DNA of 64,000 bases from JASHPR01 sp963844655 (GTDB lineage: Bacteria > Actinomycetota > Actinomycetes > Streptosporangiales > Streptosporangiaceae). Positions within the stretch are counted from its first letter, which is position 1; every line of letters starts with the position of its first letter. The notes below the pieces were generated by a model, which searched no databases, had not been told where the DNA came from, and worked only from the letters and a program-made list of their open reading frames with translations. Below, piece by piece: positions 42,331-50,192 of this stretch. The position numbers were made by a program, and so were the translations under genes. The stretch covers positions 434,001-498,000 of the forward strand of contig CAWJPA010000007.1 of NCBI GenBank assembly GCA_963844655.1, read 5' to 3'.

Positions 42331-43332
42331 GTGGCGTTCAATCTAAAAAATCGAAGCTTCCTCAAGGAGATCGACTTCACCCCCCACGAGCTGGGGTTCT
42401 TGCTGGAGCTATCGCAGGCGCTCAAGTTGGCCAAGTACGCCGGCACCGAGACCCGTCACCTGGCCGGCAAGAACATCGCGCTGATCTTCGAGAAGACCTC
42501 CACCCGCACCCGCTCGTCGTTCGAGGTCGCCTCGTACGACCAGGGCGCGCACGTGACCTACCTGGACCCGTCAGGGTCGCAGCTCGGGCACAAGGAATCG
42601 ATCGCCGACACCGCCGCGGTCCTGGGCCGCATTTACGACGCGATCGAGTTCCGGGGCAACGCCCAGACCGACGTCGAGGAGCTCGCCGCGCACGCGGGCG
42701 TGCCCGTGTACAACGGCCTGACCAACGAGTGGCACCCCACCCAGATGCTGGCCGACTTCCTCACCATGCACGAGACCAGCCACAAGCCCTACGACGCTCT
42801 TCGCTACGCCTTTGTCGGTGACTGCCGCTTCAACATGGGCCGTTCGCTGCTGGTCATGGGCGCGCTGATGGGCAGCGACGTCCGCCTGGCCGGCCCGTCC
42901 GAACTGCACCCGCCCAAGGACGTCGTCGATCTCGCCACCGACATCGCCGGGCGCACCGGCGCGCGCATCACCCTCACCGAGAATCCGGACGAAGCCGTCT
43001 CTGGCGTCGACTTCATCCATACCGACGTGTGGGTCTCGATGGGTGAATCCAAAGACGTCTGGACGGAACGTGTGCGGGTTCTCAAGCCGTATCAGGTAAA
43101 CAGCGAGCTCCTGCAAAAGAGCGGGAACCCGGCGGTCAAATTCATGCACTGCCTGCCCGCCTATCACGACACGAACACGGTTGTCGGACGCGAGATCATG
43201 GACCATACTGGAATGACCTCAGGCCTGGAGGTAACGGGCGAGGTATTCGACTCGGGGGCCAGCATCGTGTTCGACCAGGCCGAGAACCGGCTGCACACCA
43301 TCAAGGCGATCCTCGTCGCCACGCTTGGGTAA
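42331..43332 (+). CDS. arcB: Ornithine carbamoyltransferase (catabolic, ADI pathway)
   Basis: 333 residues from GTG 42331 with GATGAGGAG upstream. Carbamoyl-phosphate motif STRTR at 57-61, HPTQ (EWHPTQMLADF), ornithine-site FVGDCRFNMGRS, and KFMHCLPAYHDT. The length and the position immediately after arcA indicate the catabolic enzyme that phosphorolyses citrulline to ornithine and carbamoyl phosphate, feeding carbamate kinase. Sequence alone cannot fully exclude an anabolic ArgF role. The A/T-richer codons at its ends (AATCTAAAAAATCG) are unusual for the window. Confidence 0.93.
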   Translation: MAFNLKNRSFLKEIDFTPHELGFLLELSQALKLAKYAGTETRHLAGKNIALIFEKTSTRTRSSFEVASYDQGAHVTYLDPSGSQLGHKESIADTAAVLGRIYDAIEFRGNAQTDVEELAAHAGVPVYNGLTNEWHPTQMLADFLTMHETSHKPYDALRYAFVGDCRFNMGRSLLVMGALMGSDVRLAGPSELHPPKDVVDLATDIAGRTGARITLTENPDEAVSGVDFIHTDVWVSMGESKDVWTERVRVLKPYQVNSELLQKSGNPAVKFMHCLPAYHDTNTVVGREIMDHTGMTSGLEVTGEVFDSGASIVFDQAENRLHTIKAILVATLG

Positions 43333-43337
43333 TTCCC

Positions 43338-43363
43338 CCCGGTGTCCGCTCCCCGGCACCGGG
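43338..43363 (+). terminator. Weak hairpin after arcB
   Basis: Stem CCCGGTG / CACCGGG (7 bp) with a 12-base loop in the 57-base gap before the DUF1269 gene, followed by GGAAAAC. It has no U-tract; it may partly attenuate read-through. Confidence 0.35.
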
Positions 43364-43389
43364 AAAACAACACGGAGAAAGGAAACTCC

Positions 43390-43887
43390 ATGGCTACTCT
43401 GATCGCCATCGGATACCCCGACCAGGCCACCGCCACGGCGGCCGCCGACGAGGCCCGCCGGCTGGCCCAGGACCTGATCATCCAGCCGGACGCGATCGCG
43501 GTGATCGAGCGGGACAACGCGGGCGACTACCACGTTCACACCAACCACCACATGGTGGGCGCCGGGGCAACCTGGGGCATGTTCTGGGGGTTCCTGTTCG
43601 GCCTGCTGTTCTTCATCCCGGTCTTCGGCATGGCCATCGGCGCCGGGATGGGCGCCCTCATGGGCAAGCTCACCAAGAGCACCATCGACAAGCAGTTCCA
43701 GGAGCAGGTCCGCGAGATGATCAAGCCGGGCACCTCGGCGCTGTTCCTGATGGTCGAGAAGGTGACCCCGGACAAGGCCGTCGACGCGATGAGCAAGTAC
43801 GGCGGCACGGTGCTGAAGACCTCGCTGTCCAAGCAGGACGAAGCCGATCTCCAGGAGGCGCTGCACGGAGGTCAGGCGAGCGCCTGA
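43390..43887 (+). CDS. DUF1269-family membrane protein
   Basis: 165 residues from ATG 43390; a GGAGAAAGGAAA site precedes it. N-terminal alpha/beta part (MATLIAIGYPDQATATAAADEARRL), a glycine-rich double membrane segment at about 55-95 (GATWGMFWGFLFGLLFFIPVFG, AIGAGMGALMG), then a C-terminal domain (SALFLMVEKVTPDKAVDAM). This matches the DUF1269 pattern often seen beside stress and ion-handling genes. Function unknown. It follows arcB in the same direction and may end the large transcript from 32.8 kb. Confidence 0.87.
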   Translation: MATLIAIGYPDQATATAAADEARRLAQDLIIQPDAIAVIERDNAGDYHVHTNHHMVGAGATWGMFWGFLFGLLFFIPVFGMAIGAGMGALMGKLTKSTIDKQFQEQVREMIKPGTSALFLMVEKVTPDKAVDAMSKYGGTVLKTSLSKQDEADLQEALHGGQASA

Positions 43888-43975
43888 TCATGACCGCAGG
43901 GTCTGGTGCGGATGGGCGGGTGCCGGTCAACCAGGCGGCGCCCGTCCCTCAGCTTGTTCACAGGAGGGGATTGCC

Positions 43976-44185
43976 GTGACCGTAACGCCGCTGAGGACCG
44001 TCGGGCCATTTACGTCGGCCCCGCCCGGCCAGGGCTCTGCGCAGCCTGGGCGGAGGCCGGATGTCGCGAAGCTGGCCGGAATCCTGGTTCTGGTCACGAC
44101 GGTGCTGCTGGCCACGCTGATCGTGGGCATCGTCATCGGCAACGTGGCCAGAAAGCGGTTCGACAGATGGTCCCGTGGCCTCTGA
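43976..44185 (+). CDS. Small single-span membrane protein
   Basis: 69 residues from GTG 43976 with AGGAGGGG 6 bases upstream, a strong site that supports the gene. One membrane segment (about 33-55: LAGILVLVTTVLLATLIVGIVIGNVA) is followed by a basic end (RKRFDRWSRGL), so the C-terminus is probably cytoplasmic. No family recognised. It ends just before a strong terminator. Confidence 0.7.
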   Translation: MTVTPLRTVGPFTSAPPGQGSAQPGRRPDVAKLAGILVLVTTVLLATLIVGIVIGNVARKRFDRWSRGL

Positions 44186-44190
44186 CGCAC

Positions 44191-44219
44191 TGGCCCCGGG
44201 GCGCAGCGCCCCGGGGCCA
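44191..44219. terminator. Strong bidirectional hairpin terminator
   Basis: Perfect 13-bp stem TGGCCCCGGGGCG / CGCCCCGGGGCCA with loop CAG between the stops of two convergent genes (44185 plus, 44234 minus). It serves both strands; the GC-rich stem without a U-tract is typical for actinobacteria. Confidence 0.85.
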
Positions 44220-44233
44220 GAAGGCAGGCCACG

Positions 44234-44653
44234 CTACACGGTGACGTTCTCGCGGCTCCCGTAGACGCACAGCCCGTACAGCGCGAACACGTCCACGGCG
44301 ATGATCATCAGCGACCAGAACGGGTAGCCGGGGAGGAAGAACATCTGGTCGATGAGGTTGAGCCCGATCAGCACCACCGCGGTCCAGCGCGCTATCTGGT
44401 TGCCCGCCAGCACACCGAGCGCCGCCAGCAGCTGCAGGACACCCAGGATGAGGGTGATCCAGCCCCACGTGCGCAGGTCGCCGAACACGTAGTGAGCGTT
44501 GGCGATGAACACGTGCGATCTGGCGATCGCGGCGATGCCGTCGATGAGGTTAAAGAAACCGATTATCATGAGCAGAATAGACGCGAACAGGACGAGGCCG
44601 TAGCCTTGGCCTTCCGTGTGCCGTTCTGCTGCCCTGGTTGTCGCCGACGTCAT
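44234..44653 (-). CDS. Four-helix membrane protein (DUF7144/DoxX-like)
   Basis: 139 residues with four membrane segments (about 22-42, 62-82, 88-108, 112-132). LFASILLMIIGFFNLIDGIAAI and WGWITLILGVLQLLAALGVLAG match the small membrane proteins annotated DUF7144. Function unknown. A TCACCC dyad, oriented as at the APC promoters when read on the minus strand, lies 124 bases upstream of the start, placing the gene in the proposed regulon. Confidence 0.82.
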   Translation of the reverse strand: MTSATTRAAERHTEGQGYGLVLFASILLMIIGFFNLIDGIAAIARSHVFIANAHYVFGDLRTWGWITLILGVLQLLAALGVLAGNQIARWTAVVLIGLNLIDQMFFLPGYPFWSLMIIAVDVFALYGLCVYGSRENVTV

Positions 44654-44777
44654 GGTGACCTCCTATACTGGCGGCGGAGTTCGAGCGTGCTGTGGGCCTG
44701 CCGGGCAGTTACGGCATTGCCCTTCCCGGATGGGGTTGCACAATTGGCGAGTCTGCTGTCCTGGACCCACTCCGTCG

Positions 44778-44795
44778 TCACCCTGTTAAGGGTGA
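44778..44795 (-). promoter_or_regulatory. Dyad TCACCC-N6-GGGTGA upstream of the DUF7144-like gene
   Basis: Spacer TGTTAA. Read on the minus strand the flanks are ATCACCC...GGGTGACGAC, the same extended match as at 32772. The only gene it can serve is the minus-strand membrane gene starting at 44653. Confidence 0.75.
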
Positions 44796-44850
44796 TTTAT
44801 CGCCGGGCATAACCTCGCCAGCCAGGCGCCGGTTCCTTTCGCCGGAAATG

Positions 44851-44885
44851 TGAAGACTAGCCATTACTTGAATGGCTAGTCTTCA
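44851..44885. terminator. Perfect 15-bp inverted repeat, probable terminator
   Basis: Arms TGAAGACTAGCCATT / AATGGCTAGTCTTCA with loop ACTTG, unusually AT-rich for this DNA. It lies 65-99 bases beyond the stop of the Abhydrolase_9 gene (44950, minus), consistent with transcription termination of that operon. A regulatory site for the divergent region is an alternative. Confidence 0.65.
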
Positions 44886-44949
44886 TCTCGGCGTCACCGA
44901 ATGTTCAGCCTTGTAAAGCCCAGCGTGGTCACCGGGCGGCCGGCCGGGG

Positions 44950-47022
44950 TCAGGCGGGGGCGGGAGCAGCGGGGGTTTCCTCCTGGGCCAGGCCCCAGGT
45001 CCTGGTCTGGCGCTGCAGAGACTCCTTGGCCCGGCGCAGCTGCTCGGCGACCAGGCGCCGCTGGGCCCAGGCCGCCTCGCGGCGGCGCAGCGCGGTCTCG
45101 ATGGCGAGCAGCTCCTGGTCCCCGGCGGGCAGGCCGAACGCCTCGCTGACCATGCGGGCCACATCGGCGCGGTAGTCGTGCCCTCGGGCGGCGAACCGGC
45201 CCGGGGTGACGTCCATGGCGTTCTTCACGTCCATCAGCGTGAGCACGAACGTGGTCAGCGGATACCAGGACGCCAGGTGCGAGATGCCGGGCGGACGGCT
45301 GTCGGCCGGGCCCAGCCAGCCCGGGCGCTGCACCATCAGGGCGGGCTCGAACCGGGTGATGGGGTCTTCGTGGTGGGACAGCAGCACGTACCGGCAGCGG
45401 GCGCGGTCCTCGGCGGACAGCGCCAGCCATTCGGCGTAGGAGGCGACCTCGGCCACCTCACCGTCCGGGTCGGCCCGCTTCGGGTCGAGGCGCCACTGCT
45501 TGGCCCACTTGCTGCCCGCCGGGGTGCCCAGGAACAGCGCCCTGTCCATGCCCACGCGGTGCAGCCCGGACACGCCCTCATGCAGGAACGCGTCCTGCAT
45601 GGTGTGCGCGCCGAGGGACTCGCCGAAACCCACCAGACGGGGGCGCTGGCCCTCAGGCAGGCCGTGCAGCCGCCATTCGATGGCGTGCAGCAGGGCCCGG
45701 TTCTGCTCCCGGCCCATATCGACCCGGTCCAGGGACAGGAAGGACGGGCGCAGCGAATACTGCAGCGCCACGGTGGCACAGTCGCCCCTGGTCAGGTACT
45801 CGAGCGTCTCGACCGCGACGTAGTTGACGTAGCCGCTGCCGGTCGGCGAGGCCACGCACAGCACCGACCGCTCGAACGCGCCGAGCCGGGCCAGGTCCTC
45901 CATCACCAGGTCGACCCGCACGTCCACGTTCTGCCCGGACGCCAGGCCGGCGAAGGCCCGCACCGGCGCCTTCACCCTGGCGACCGGCGTCCCGGTCACG
46001 TCGGCGATCTCTTGCCTGCTGAGGGCCAGGTTGACGAACCGGACACCCTCGCGCGACAGGCTCGGCCAGGCGACCGCCGACGCTGGGCCGCCGCTGACGG
46101 TCACCGCGCCCGGCGGGCTGGTGTAGGCGGCGTCGATCGCGGACCCGCCGGCTTCCGCACGGCGGTTGAGGTACTCCATCCCGCAGGCCAGCCCGGCCAC
46201 GGTCCCGCCGAGCGCCGCCGCGTGGCCTGCCACCCCGGCCACCGGGGCGACGCCGGGAGCCACCCGGCGTATCGCGACCGCCAGGCCGCGGGCCACCGCG
46301 CCCTCGGCCCAGGCCAGCCCGTGCAAGCCCGCGCTGGCCACGGCGCCCAGCAGCAGCGATCTCGGCACCGGCGGCAGCGGCACCAGCCCGGCCGCGGTCT
46401 TTCCTGCGGCCACCTCACCGGTGAGCGGATCCGTGGCGGGCGCGAGCCGGGCCGCGTCGGCCTCCTTATCGGCGTGGTACCGGTAAATCTGCCACCCCGC
46501 GAAGGCGGTGCCCACCAGCAGGCCGCCGGCGGCCGTGACCACCCTCAGCCCTGGCCTGCGGCCGCCCACGGCCGCATCCACGGCCGCGGCGGCCGACATC
46601 GCGGCTCCGGCCAGCCCGGTGCGCAGCGCCCGCCGGCTCGCCGTCCGCAGCAAGGCCCTCCGCACCGGCTCATCCGGGCGCGCGGCCAGCAGGCGCCCGG
46701 CCACGCCGCCGGCCGCCGCCATGCCGGCGCTGACCGCGGCCTGGGCGGCATAGCTGCGCACCTGGCCCGCGGGTGTCCCGTCGTCGGGGACGAGCCGCCG
46801 GGCGAGCGCGGCGCACGCCGACTGCGAGGTCATCACCAGCCCGTGCTGAGTCACACCGACGATCCCGGTGGCCAGGGCCTGATCCGGGCCCGGCCGGGGA
46901 AGCAGTCCCGGGCCGAAGCTGGTGCCGACCGAGGCGGTCAGGGCCAGCGCCGCGGTCCGCTCGGCCGTGTCGCCGCCGGCCAGCCATCTCCCCGCCCGGC
47001 GGGCGGCTACTCCGAGATCCAT
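44950..47022 (-). CDS. Abhydrolase_9-family membrane alpha/beta hydrolase
   Basis: 690 residues from ATG 47022. The N-terminal half (about 1-330) contains several Ala/Gly/Val-rich membrane segments. The C-terminal half is an alpha/beta hydrolase with the nucleophile elbow GFGESLGAH (Ser in GESLG), TGSGYVNYVAVE, and LSHHEDPITRFEPALM, matching the actinobacterial Abhydrolase_9 family with its own membrane N-terminus. It is probably a membrane-bound esterase or lipase; substrate unknown. Its start overlaps the CPBP protease gene by 16 bases, and both follow an MFS exporter gene, so the three are one operon. Confidence 0.86.
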   Translation of the reverse strand: MDLGVAARRAGRWLAGGDTAERTAALALTASVGTSFGPGLLPRPGPDQALATGIVGVTQHGLVMTSQSACAALARRLVPDDGTPAGQVRSYAAQAAVSAGMAAAGGVAGRLLAARPDEPVRRALLRTASRRALRTGLAGAAMSAAAAVDAAVGGRRPGLRVVTAAGGLLVGTAFAGWQIYRYHADKEADAARLAPATDPLTGEVAAGKTAAGLVPLPPVPRSLLLGAVASAGLHGLAWAEGAVARGLAVAIRRVAPGVAPVAGVAGHAAALGGTVAGLACGMEYLNRRAEAGGSAIDAAYTSPPGAVTVSGGPASAVAWPSLSREGVRFVNLALSRQEIADVTGTPVARVKAPVRAFAGLASGQNVDVRVDLVMEDLARLGAFERSVLCVASPTGSGYVNYVAVETLEYLTRGDCATVALQYSLRPSFLSLDRVDMGREQNRALLHAIEWRLHGLPEGQRPRLVGFGESLGAHTMQDAFLHEGVSGLHRVGMDRALFLGTPAGSKWAKQWRLDPKRADPDGEVAEVASYAEWLALSAEDRARCRYVLLSHHEDPITRFEPALMVQRPGWLGPADSRPPGISHLASWYPLTTFVLTLMDVKNAMDVTPGRFAARGHDYRADVARMVSEAFGLPAGDQELLAIETALRRREAAWAQRRLVAEQLRRAKESLQRQTRTWGLAQEETPAAPAPA

Positions 47023-47816
47023 CCGTTCCCCAACCCGCCCGGTGACCGCGGCCAGACACTGGTCTGGGCGCCGGGGCCGACGGGCTCTGCTTGCTGGTGG
47101 TGCACTTGCTGACGCTGGCCCGCCGCCACGCTGCGGCCGGCGGCCAGCGCTGACCCGTTGAGCGCCGCGTGGGCGAGCAGCGGGGCCAGCACGCTGCCGG
47201 ACCGCAGCCGCAGCCAGGCGAACACCGCGCCTGCGGCGCTTGTGACCACGATATTGCCGGAGATGAACGCGGCCTGCCGCCACGGGCGCTGCGCCAGATG
47301 CTGATGCGCCGCGGTCCGGTGCATGGTGGCCAGCGTGGGCAGGATGTGTGACAGGCCGAACCAGGCGCTCGACCAGGCCACGGCGGCGGCCTGCGAGCCG
47401 TTCCCCAGCCGCAGGCCGAGCAGGGCCGACCGGTAGGTGAGTTCCTCCGGTGGCACCGACGCGAACGTGATCCGGGCCAGCTCACGGGCCAGATCGCCGC
47501 CGCCGGCCGCCGCCTCGGCCCGCTGGTCGGCAAAGAACCCGCGGGTGACCGGCGTGGCCGCCGCGGCGAAGACGGCCGCTGCCGCGCATCCCCCGGCCAG
47601 CAGCCCGGCCCGCGCGCCGCTGGCCAGGTCACGGGGGTCAAGCCCGAGCTCGGTCACGGAGGCTCCGCCGGTGCGGGCGATGCCCAGCACCGCCAGGGCC
47701 GCGCCGTACCGCGCCGCCGTGCGGGCCGCGGGAGCGGCGAGGCGATGGGACAGCACATCGCACGCGGCGGTGGTGGCAGCAGCCGCGAACCAGGCCCGCG
47801 CCCGCGTGCGGTTCAT
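47007..47816 (-). CDS. CPBP-family intramembrane metalloprotease
   Basis: 269 residues. It contains the three CPBP/Rce1-like motifs in order: EELTYR (EExxxR) near residue 124, WFGLSHIL (FxxxH), and HAALNGSAL (HxxxN), with several membrane segments. The C-terminal 45 residues are Gln/His-rich and probably disordered. The family includes CAAX-type proteases and bacteriocin immunity proteins; the target here is unknown. ATG 47816 overlaps the MFS stop by 4 bases, and its end overlaps the hydrolase start by 16 bases. Confidence 0.88.
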   Translation of the reverse strand: MNRTRARAWFAAAATTAACDVLSHRLAAPAARTAARYGAALAVLGIARTGGASVTELGLDPRDLASGARAGLLAGGCAAAAVFAAAATPVTRGFFADQRAEAAAGGGDLARELARITFASVPPEELTYRSALLGLRLGNGSQAAAVAWSSAWFGLSHILPTLATMHRTAAHQHLAQRPWRQAAFISGNIVVTSAAGAVFAWLRLRSGSVLAPLLAHAALNGSALAAGRSVAAGQRQQVHHQQAEPVGPGAQTSVWPRSPGGLGNGWISE

Positions 47817-49297
47817 GCTGATCCGGTGGCCGCCGCTGGCTCGGTGGCTTCCTCGATCGGCCGGCGGGGGATAAGCACGCCCAGCACCAGGCCGATCAGG
47901 GTGAGTACCAGCATCACGGCCAGGCCGACGGCGAACGGTTTGCCCGCGGGCATCTTCACCGCGACCAGGACCGAGCCGACCAGGGCGGTGCCCAGCGAGG
48001 ATCCGAGGTTGGAGACGCTGCGGGACAGGCCGGAGATGTCACCCTGGTCGGAGTCGGGGAAGCTGGACTGGACCACGTTCACCGACGAGGTCAGCATGGT
48101 CCCGACCCCGATGCCGAACAGCAGCAGCCCTGGCACCCAGGTGATGACCCCCGAGCCCTTCCTGACCAGGGCGAGCAGCAAGATCATGCCGACGGCCGTG
48201 CACAGGAAGCCGGCGATGATCAGCCACCGCTGCGGGTGGCGCCTGGCGAACCGGTCGGCGGCGGCGGAGGCCGCCAGGATGCCGATGGTGGCGGGCGTGA
48301 GCATCAGCCCGGTCTGTATTGCGTTAAAGCCATTGATCTCTTGAAGGTAGAGGGAGACCACGAAGAAGGACCCCTGCAGGATCAGCCACTGGATGACCTG
48401 CGTCCCCAGCCCCAGGTTGGCCACCTTGTTGCCGAACATCCGCAGCGGCAGCAGCACGTCCCTGCCCTTGTGCTCCGCGGACCGGACGTGCAGGAAGAAC
48501 CAGAGCAGGAACAGCGCGCCGATGGCCACCAGTATCCAGACCACGGAGATCGAGCCCTTCGGGATCACCACGGTGTTCCCGATCGAGAAGTCCTGCCGCG
48601 AGACCAGGAAGCCGTAGGTGCGCGACTGCAGCAGCCCGAGCACCACGAAGAACAGCCCGGCCGCCGACAGGACCGCCCCGGTGAGGTCGAAGCGCGGCTT
48701 CCTGCCCGACGCGGCGGGCTCGGTGATCCGGCGGGCCAGCACGATGATCCACGCCACCACGAGGACCTGCAGGCCGAACGAGGCCCGCCAGCTGATCGCG
48801 CTGGTCACCAGGCCGCCGATCAGCGGCCCGGCCGCCGCGCCCAGCCCGCCCGCGCCGCTGACCACACCGAAGTAGCGCGCCCGCGACTTGATGTCGGGGA
48901 AGGCCACGGTGACCAGGATGTAGATCGGCGGGATCATCAGCGCCGAGCCCACGCCCTCGAGCAGCGAATACCCGATGATCAGCAAGGGCAGCCCGAACGC
49001 CAGCGCCGCCAGCAGCCCGCCGACCGCGTAGACGATCAGGCCGAGCACAAAGCACCGCTTGCGGCCCCAGATGTCGGTCAGCTTGCTGCCCGGGATCATC
49101 AGCGCGGCCATGGTCAGCGTGAACAGGGTGATCGCGGTCTGCACGCCCGCCACCGAGGTGCCCAGGTCCTTGGCGATCGCGCTGATGGCCACGTTCATGT
49201 TCGTGGCCGCGTAGCTGGCGATGAACTGAGCGAGCGCCAGCGGCAAGATCATCGCCCGGGCCGCGGATTTGGCCTGCGGCCCGGCGGTGCTGGTCAT
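47813..49297 (-). CDS. MFS drug exporter (DHA2, 14-TM type)
   Basis: 494 residues with about 14 membrane segments. Motif A GSKLTDIWGRKRCFVLG and the TM5 motif GAGGLGAAAGPLIGGLVTSAISWRASF (motif C type, GxxxGPxxGG) identify an H+-coupled DHA2 exporter. It is the first gene of an operon with the CPBP protease and hydrolase. Its start faces the SDR gene across a region holding a TCACCC dyad (87 bases from this start), so it may belong to the regulon. Confidence 0.92.
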   Translation of the reverse strand: MTSTAGPQAKSAARAMILPLALAQFIASYAATNMNVAISAIAKDLGTSVAGVQTAITLFTLTMAALMIPGSKLTDIWGRKRCFVLGLIVYAVGGLLAALAFGLPLLIIGYSLLEGVGSALMIPPIYILVTVAFPDIKSRARYFGVVSGAGGLGAAAGPLIGGLVTSAISWRASFGLQVLVVAWIIVLARRITEPAASGRKPRFDLTGAVLSAAGLFFVVLGLLQSRTYGFLVSRQDFSIGNTVVIPKGSISVVWILVAIGALFLLWFFLHVRSAEHKGRDVLLPLRMFGNKVANLGLGTQVIQWLILQGSFFVVSLYLQEINGFNAIQTGLMLTPATIGILAASAAADRFARRHPQRWLIIAGFLCTAVGMILLLALVRKGSGVITWVPGLLLFGIGVGTMLTSSVNVVQSSFPDSDQGDISGLSRSVSNLGSSLGTALVGSVLVAVKMPAGKPFAVGLAVMLVLTLIGLVLGVLIPRRPIEEATEPAAATGSA

Positions 49298-49384
49298 GTC
49301 CGATGGCCGTCCGCGTCGGCGGTAGCCGTGTCCGGTACAGCGATCACGATGATCTAGGCTGCCTGTCGGACCCCGCGTTTGTGG

Positions 49385-49401
49385 TCACCCACATGGGGTG
49401 A
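49385..49401. promoter_or_regulatory. Dyad TCACCC-N5-GGGTGA between MFS exporter and SDR gene
   Basis: Perfect arms, spacer ACATG. It lies 49 bases upstream of the SDR start (49451, plus) and 87 bases upstream of the MFS start (49297, minus). Confidence 0.68.
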
Positions 49402-49450
49402 CTTTGCCGCCGGGCAGCCCCGGGCTAGGCGTTCCGGCCAGAGGAGGGTC

Positions 49451-50188
49451 ATGAAGATCCAGGGATCGGTGGCGCTGGTCACCGGCGCTAACCGCGGGCT
49501 GGGCCGGGCCTACGCCGCCGAGCTGGTCAGCCGGGGAGCGGCCAAGGTCTACGGCGCGGCGCGCAACCCGGCTGGGGTCACCGATCCCGGCGTGACCCCG
49601 ATCGCGCTGGACATCACCGATCCGGAGCGCGTGGCCCAGGTCGCACAGGAGTGCGCGGACGTCAGCCTGCTCGTGAACAACGCCGGGGTGCTGAAGTACA
49701 GCACGTTCATCAACGCGCCGAACCTGGACGCTGCCCGGGCGGAGATGGAGGTCAACTACTTCGGCACGCTGAGCATGTGCCGGGCCTTCGCCCCGGTGCT
49801 GGCGGCCAGCGGCGGCGGCGCGATCGTGAACATGCTGTCGGTCACCAGCTTTTACACCAACCCGCTCGACGCCTCCTACGGCGCGTCAAAGGCCGCGGGC
49901 TTGTCCCTGACCAACGGCGTCCGCCTCGAGCTGCACCTCCAGGGCACCCTCGTAGTCGCCGTGCACGCCAGCTTCATCGACACCGACATGGCCGCGCTGA
50001 CGAGCGCGCCCAAGGACAGCCCGGAATCCGTCGTCCGGCAGGCGCTCGACGCGGTCGAGGCCGGCCAGGTTGAAGTGCTCGCCGACGAGCGGTCCCGGAC
50101 CGTGAAGGCCGAACTGTCCCGTGACCACGAGCTGATCTACCCGCCCGTCCAGGAGTTCTGGGATGCCGCGGTCAAGGGCAGCAGCTGA
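49451..50188 (+). CDS. Short-chain dehydrogenase/reductase
   Basis: 245 residues from ATG 49451 with GAGGAGGG upstream. Classical SDR: nucleotide motif TGANRGLG, NNAG (LLVNNAGVLK), catalytic Ser in LSVTSFY, and YGASK with Tyr/Lys. NADP preference is likely from the AARNP stretch after beta 2. Substrate unknown. It is promoter-proximal to a TCACCC dyad, so an alcohol/aldehyde redox role in the regulon is conceivable. Ends 4 bases before a convergent MFS gene. Confidence 0.92.
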   Translation: MKIQGSVALVTGANRGLGRAYAAELVSRGAAKVYGAARNPAGVTDPGVTPIALDITDPERVAQVAQECADVSLLVNNAGVLKYSTFINAPNLDAARAEMEVNYFGTLSMCRAFAPVLAASGGGAIVNMLSVTSFYTNPLDASYGASKAAGLSLTNGVRLELHLQGTLVVAVHASFIDTDMAALTSAPKDSPESVVRQALDAVEAGQVEVLADERSRTVKAELSRDHELIYPPVQEFWDAAVKGSS

Positions 50189-50192
50189 CAGG

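Noticed and set aside
42331..43332. Anabolic ornithine carbamoyltransferase (argF) of an arginine biosynthesis operon
   Set aside because: No argB, C, D, G, H, J or R gene is nearby, and it lies directly behind arcA with carbamate kinase in the same island.
47007..49297. Bacteriocin locus (CPBP as immunity protein, MFS as exporter)
   Set aside because: No small precursor peptide or modification enzyme is present; the third gene is an Abhydrolase_9 protein.
26560..49401. PHO boxes (PhoP binding sites), because TCACCC resembles the GTTCACC half-site
   Set aside because: PHO boxes are direct repeats spaced 11 bases apart; here the arms are inverted with 5-6 base spacers, and the genes are not phosphate genes.
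26560..49401. DosR/DevR boxes controlling the ADI and stress genes
   Set aside because: The GGGACTTTNGNCCC-type consensus is absent; the shared element is TCACCC-N-GGGTGA.
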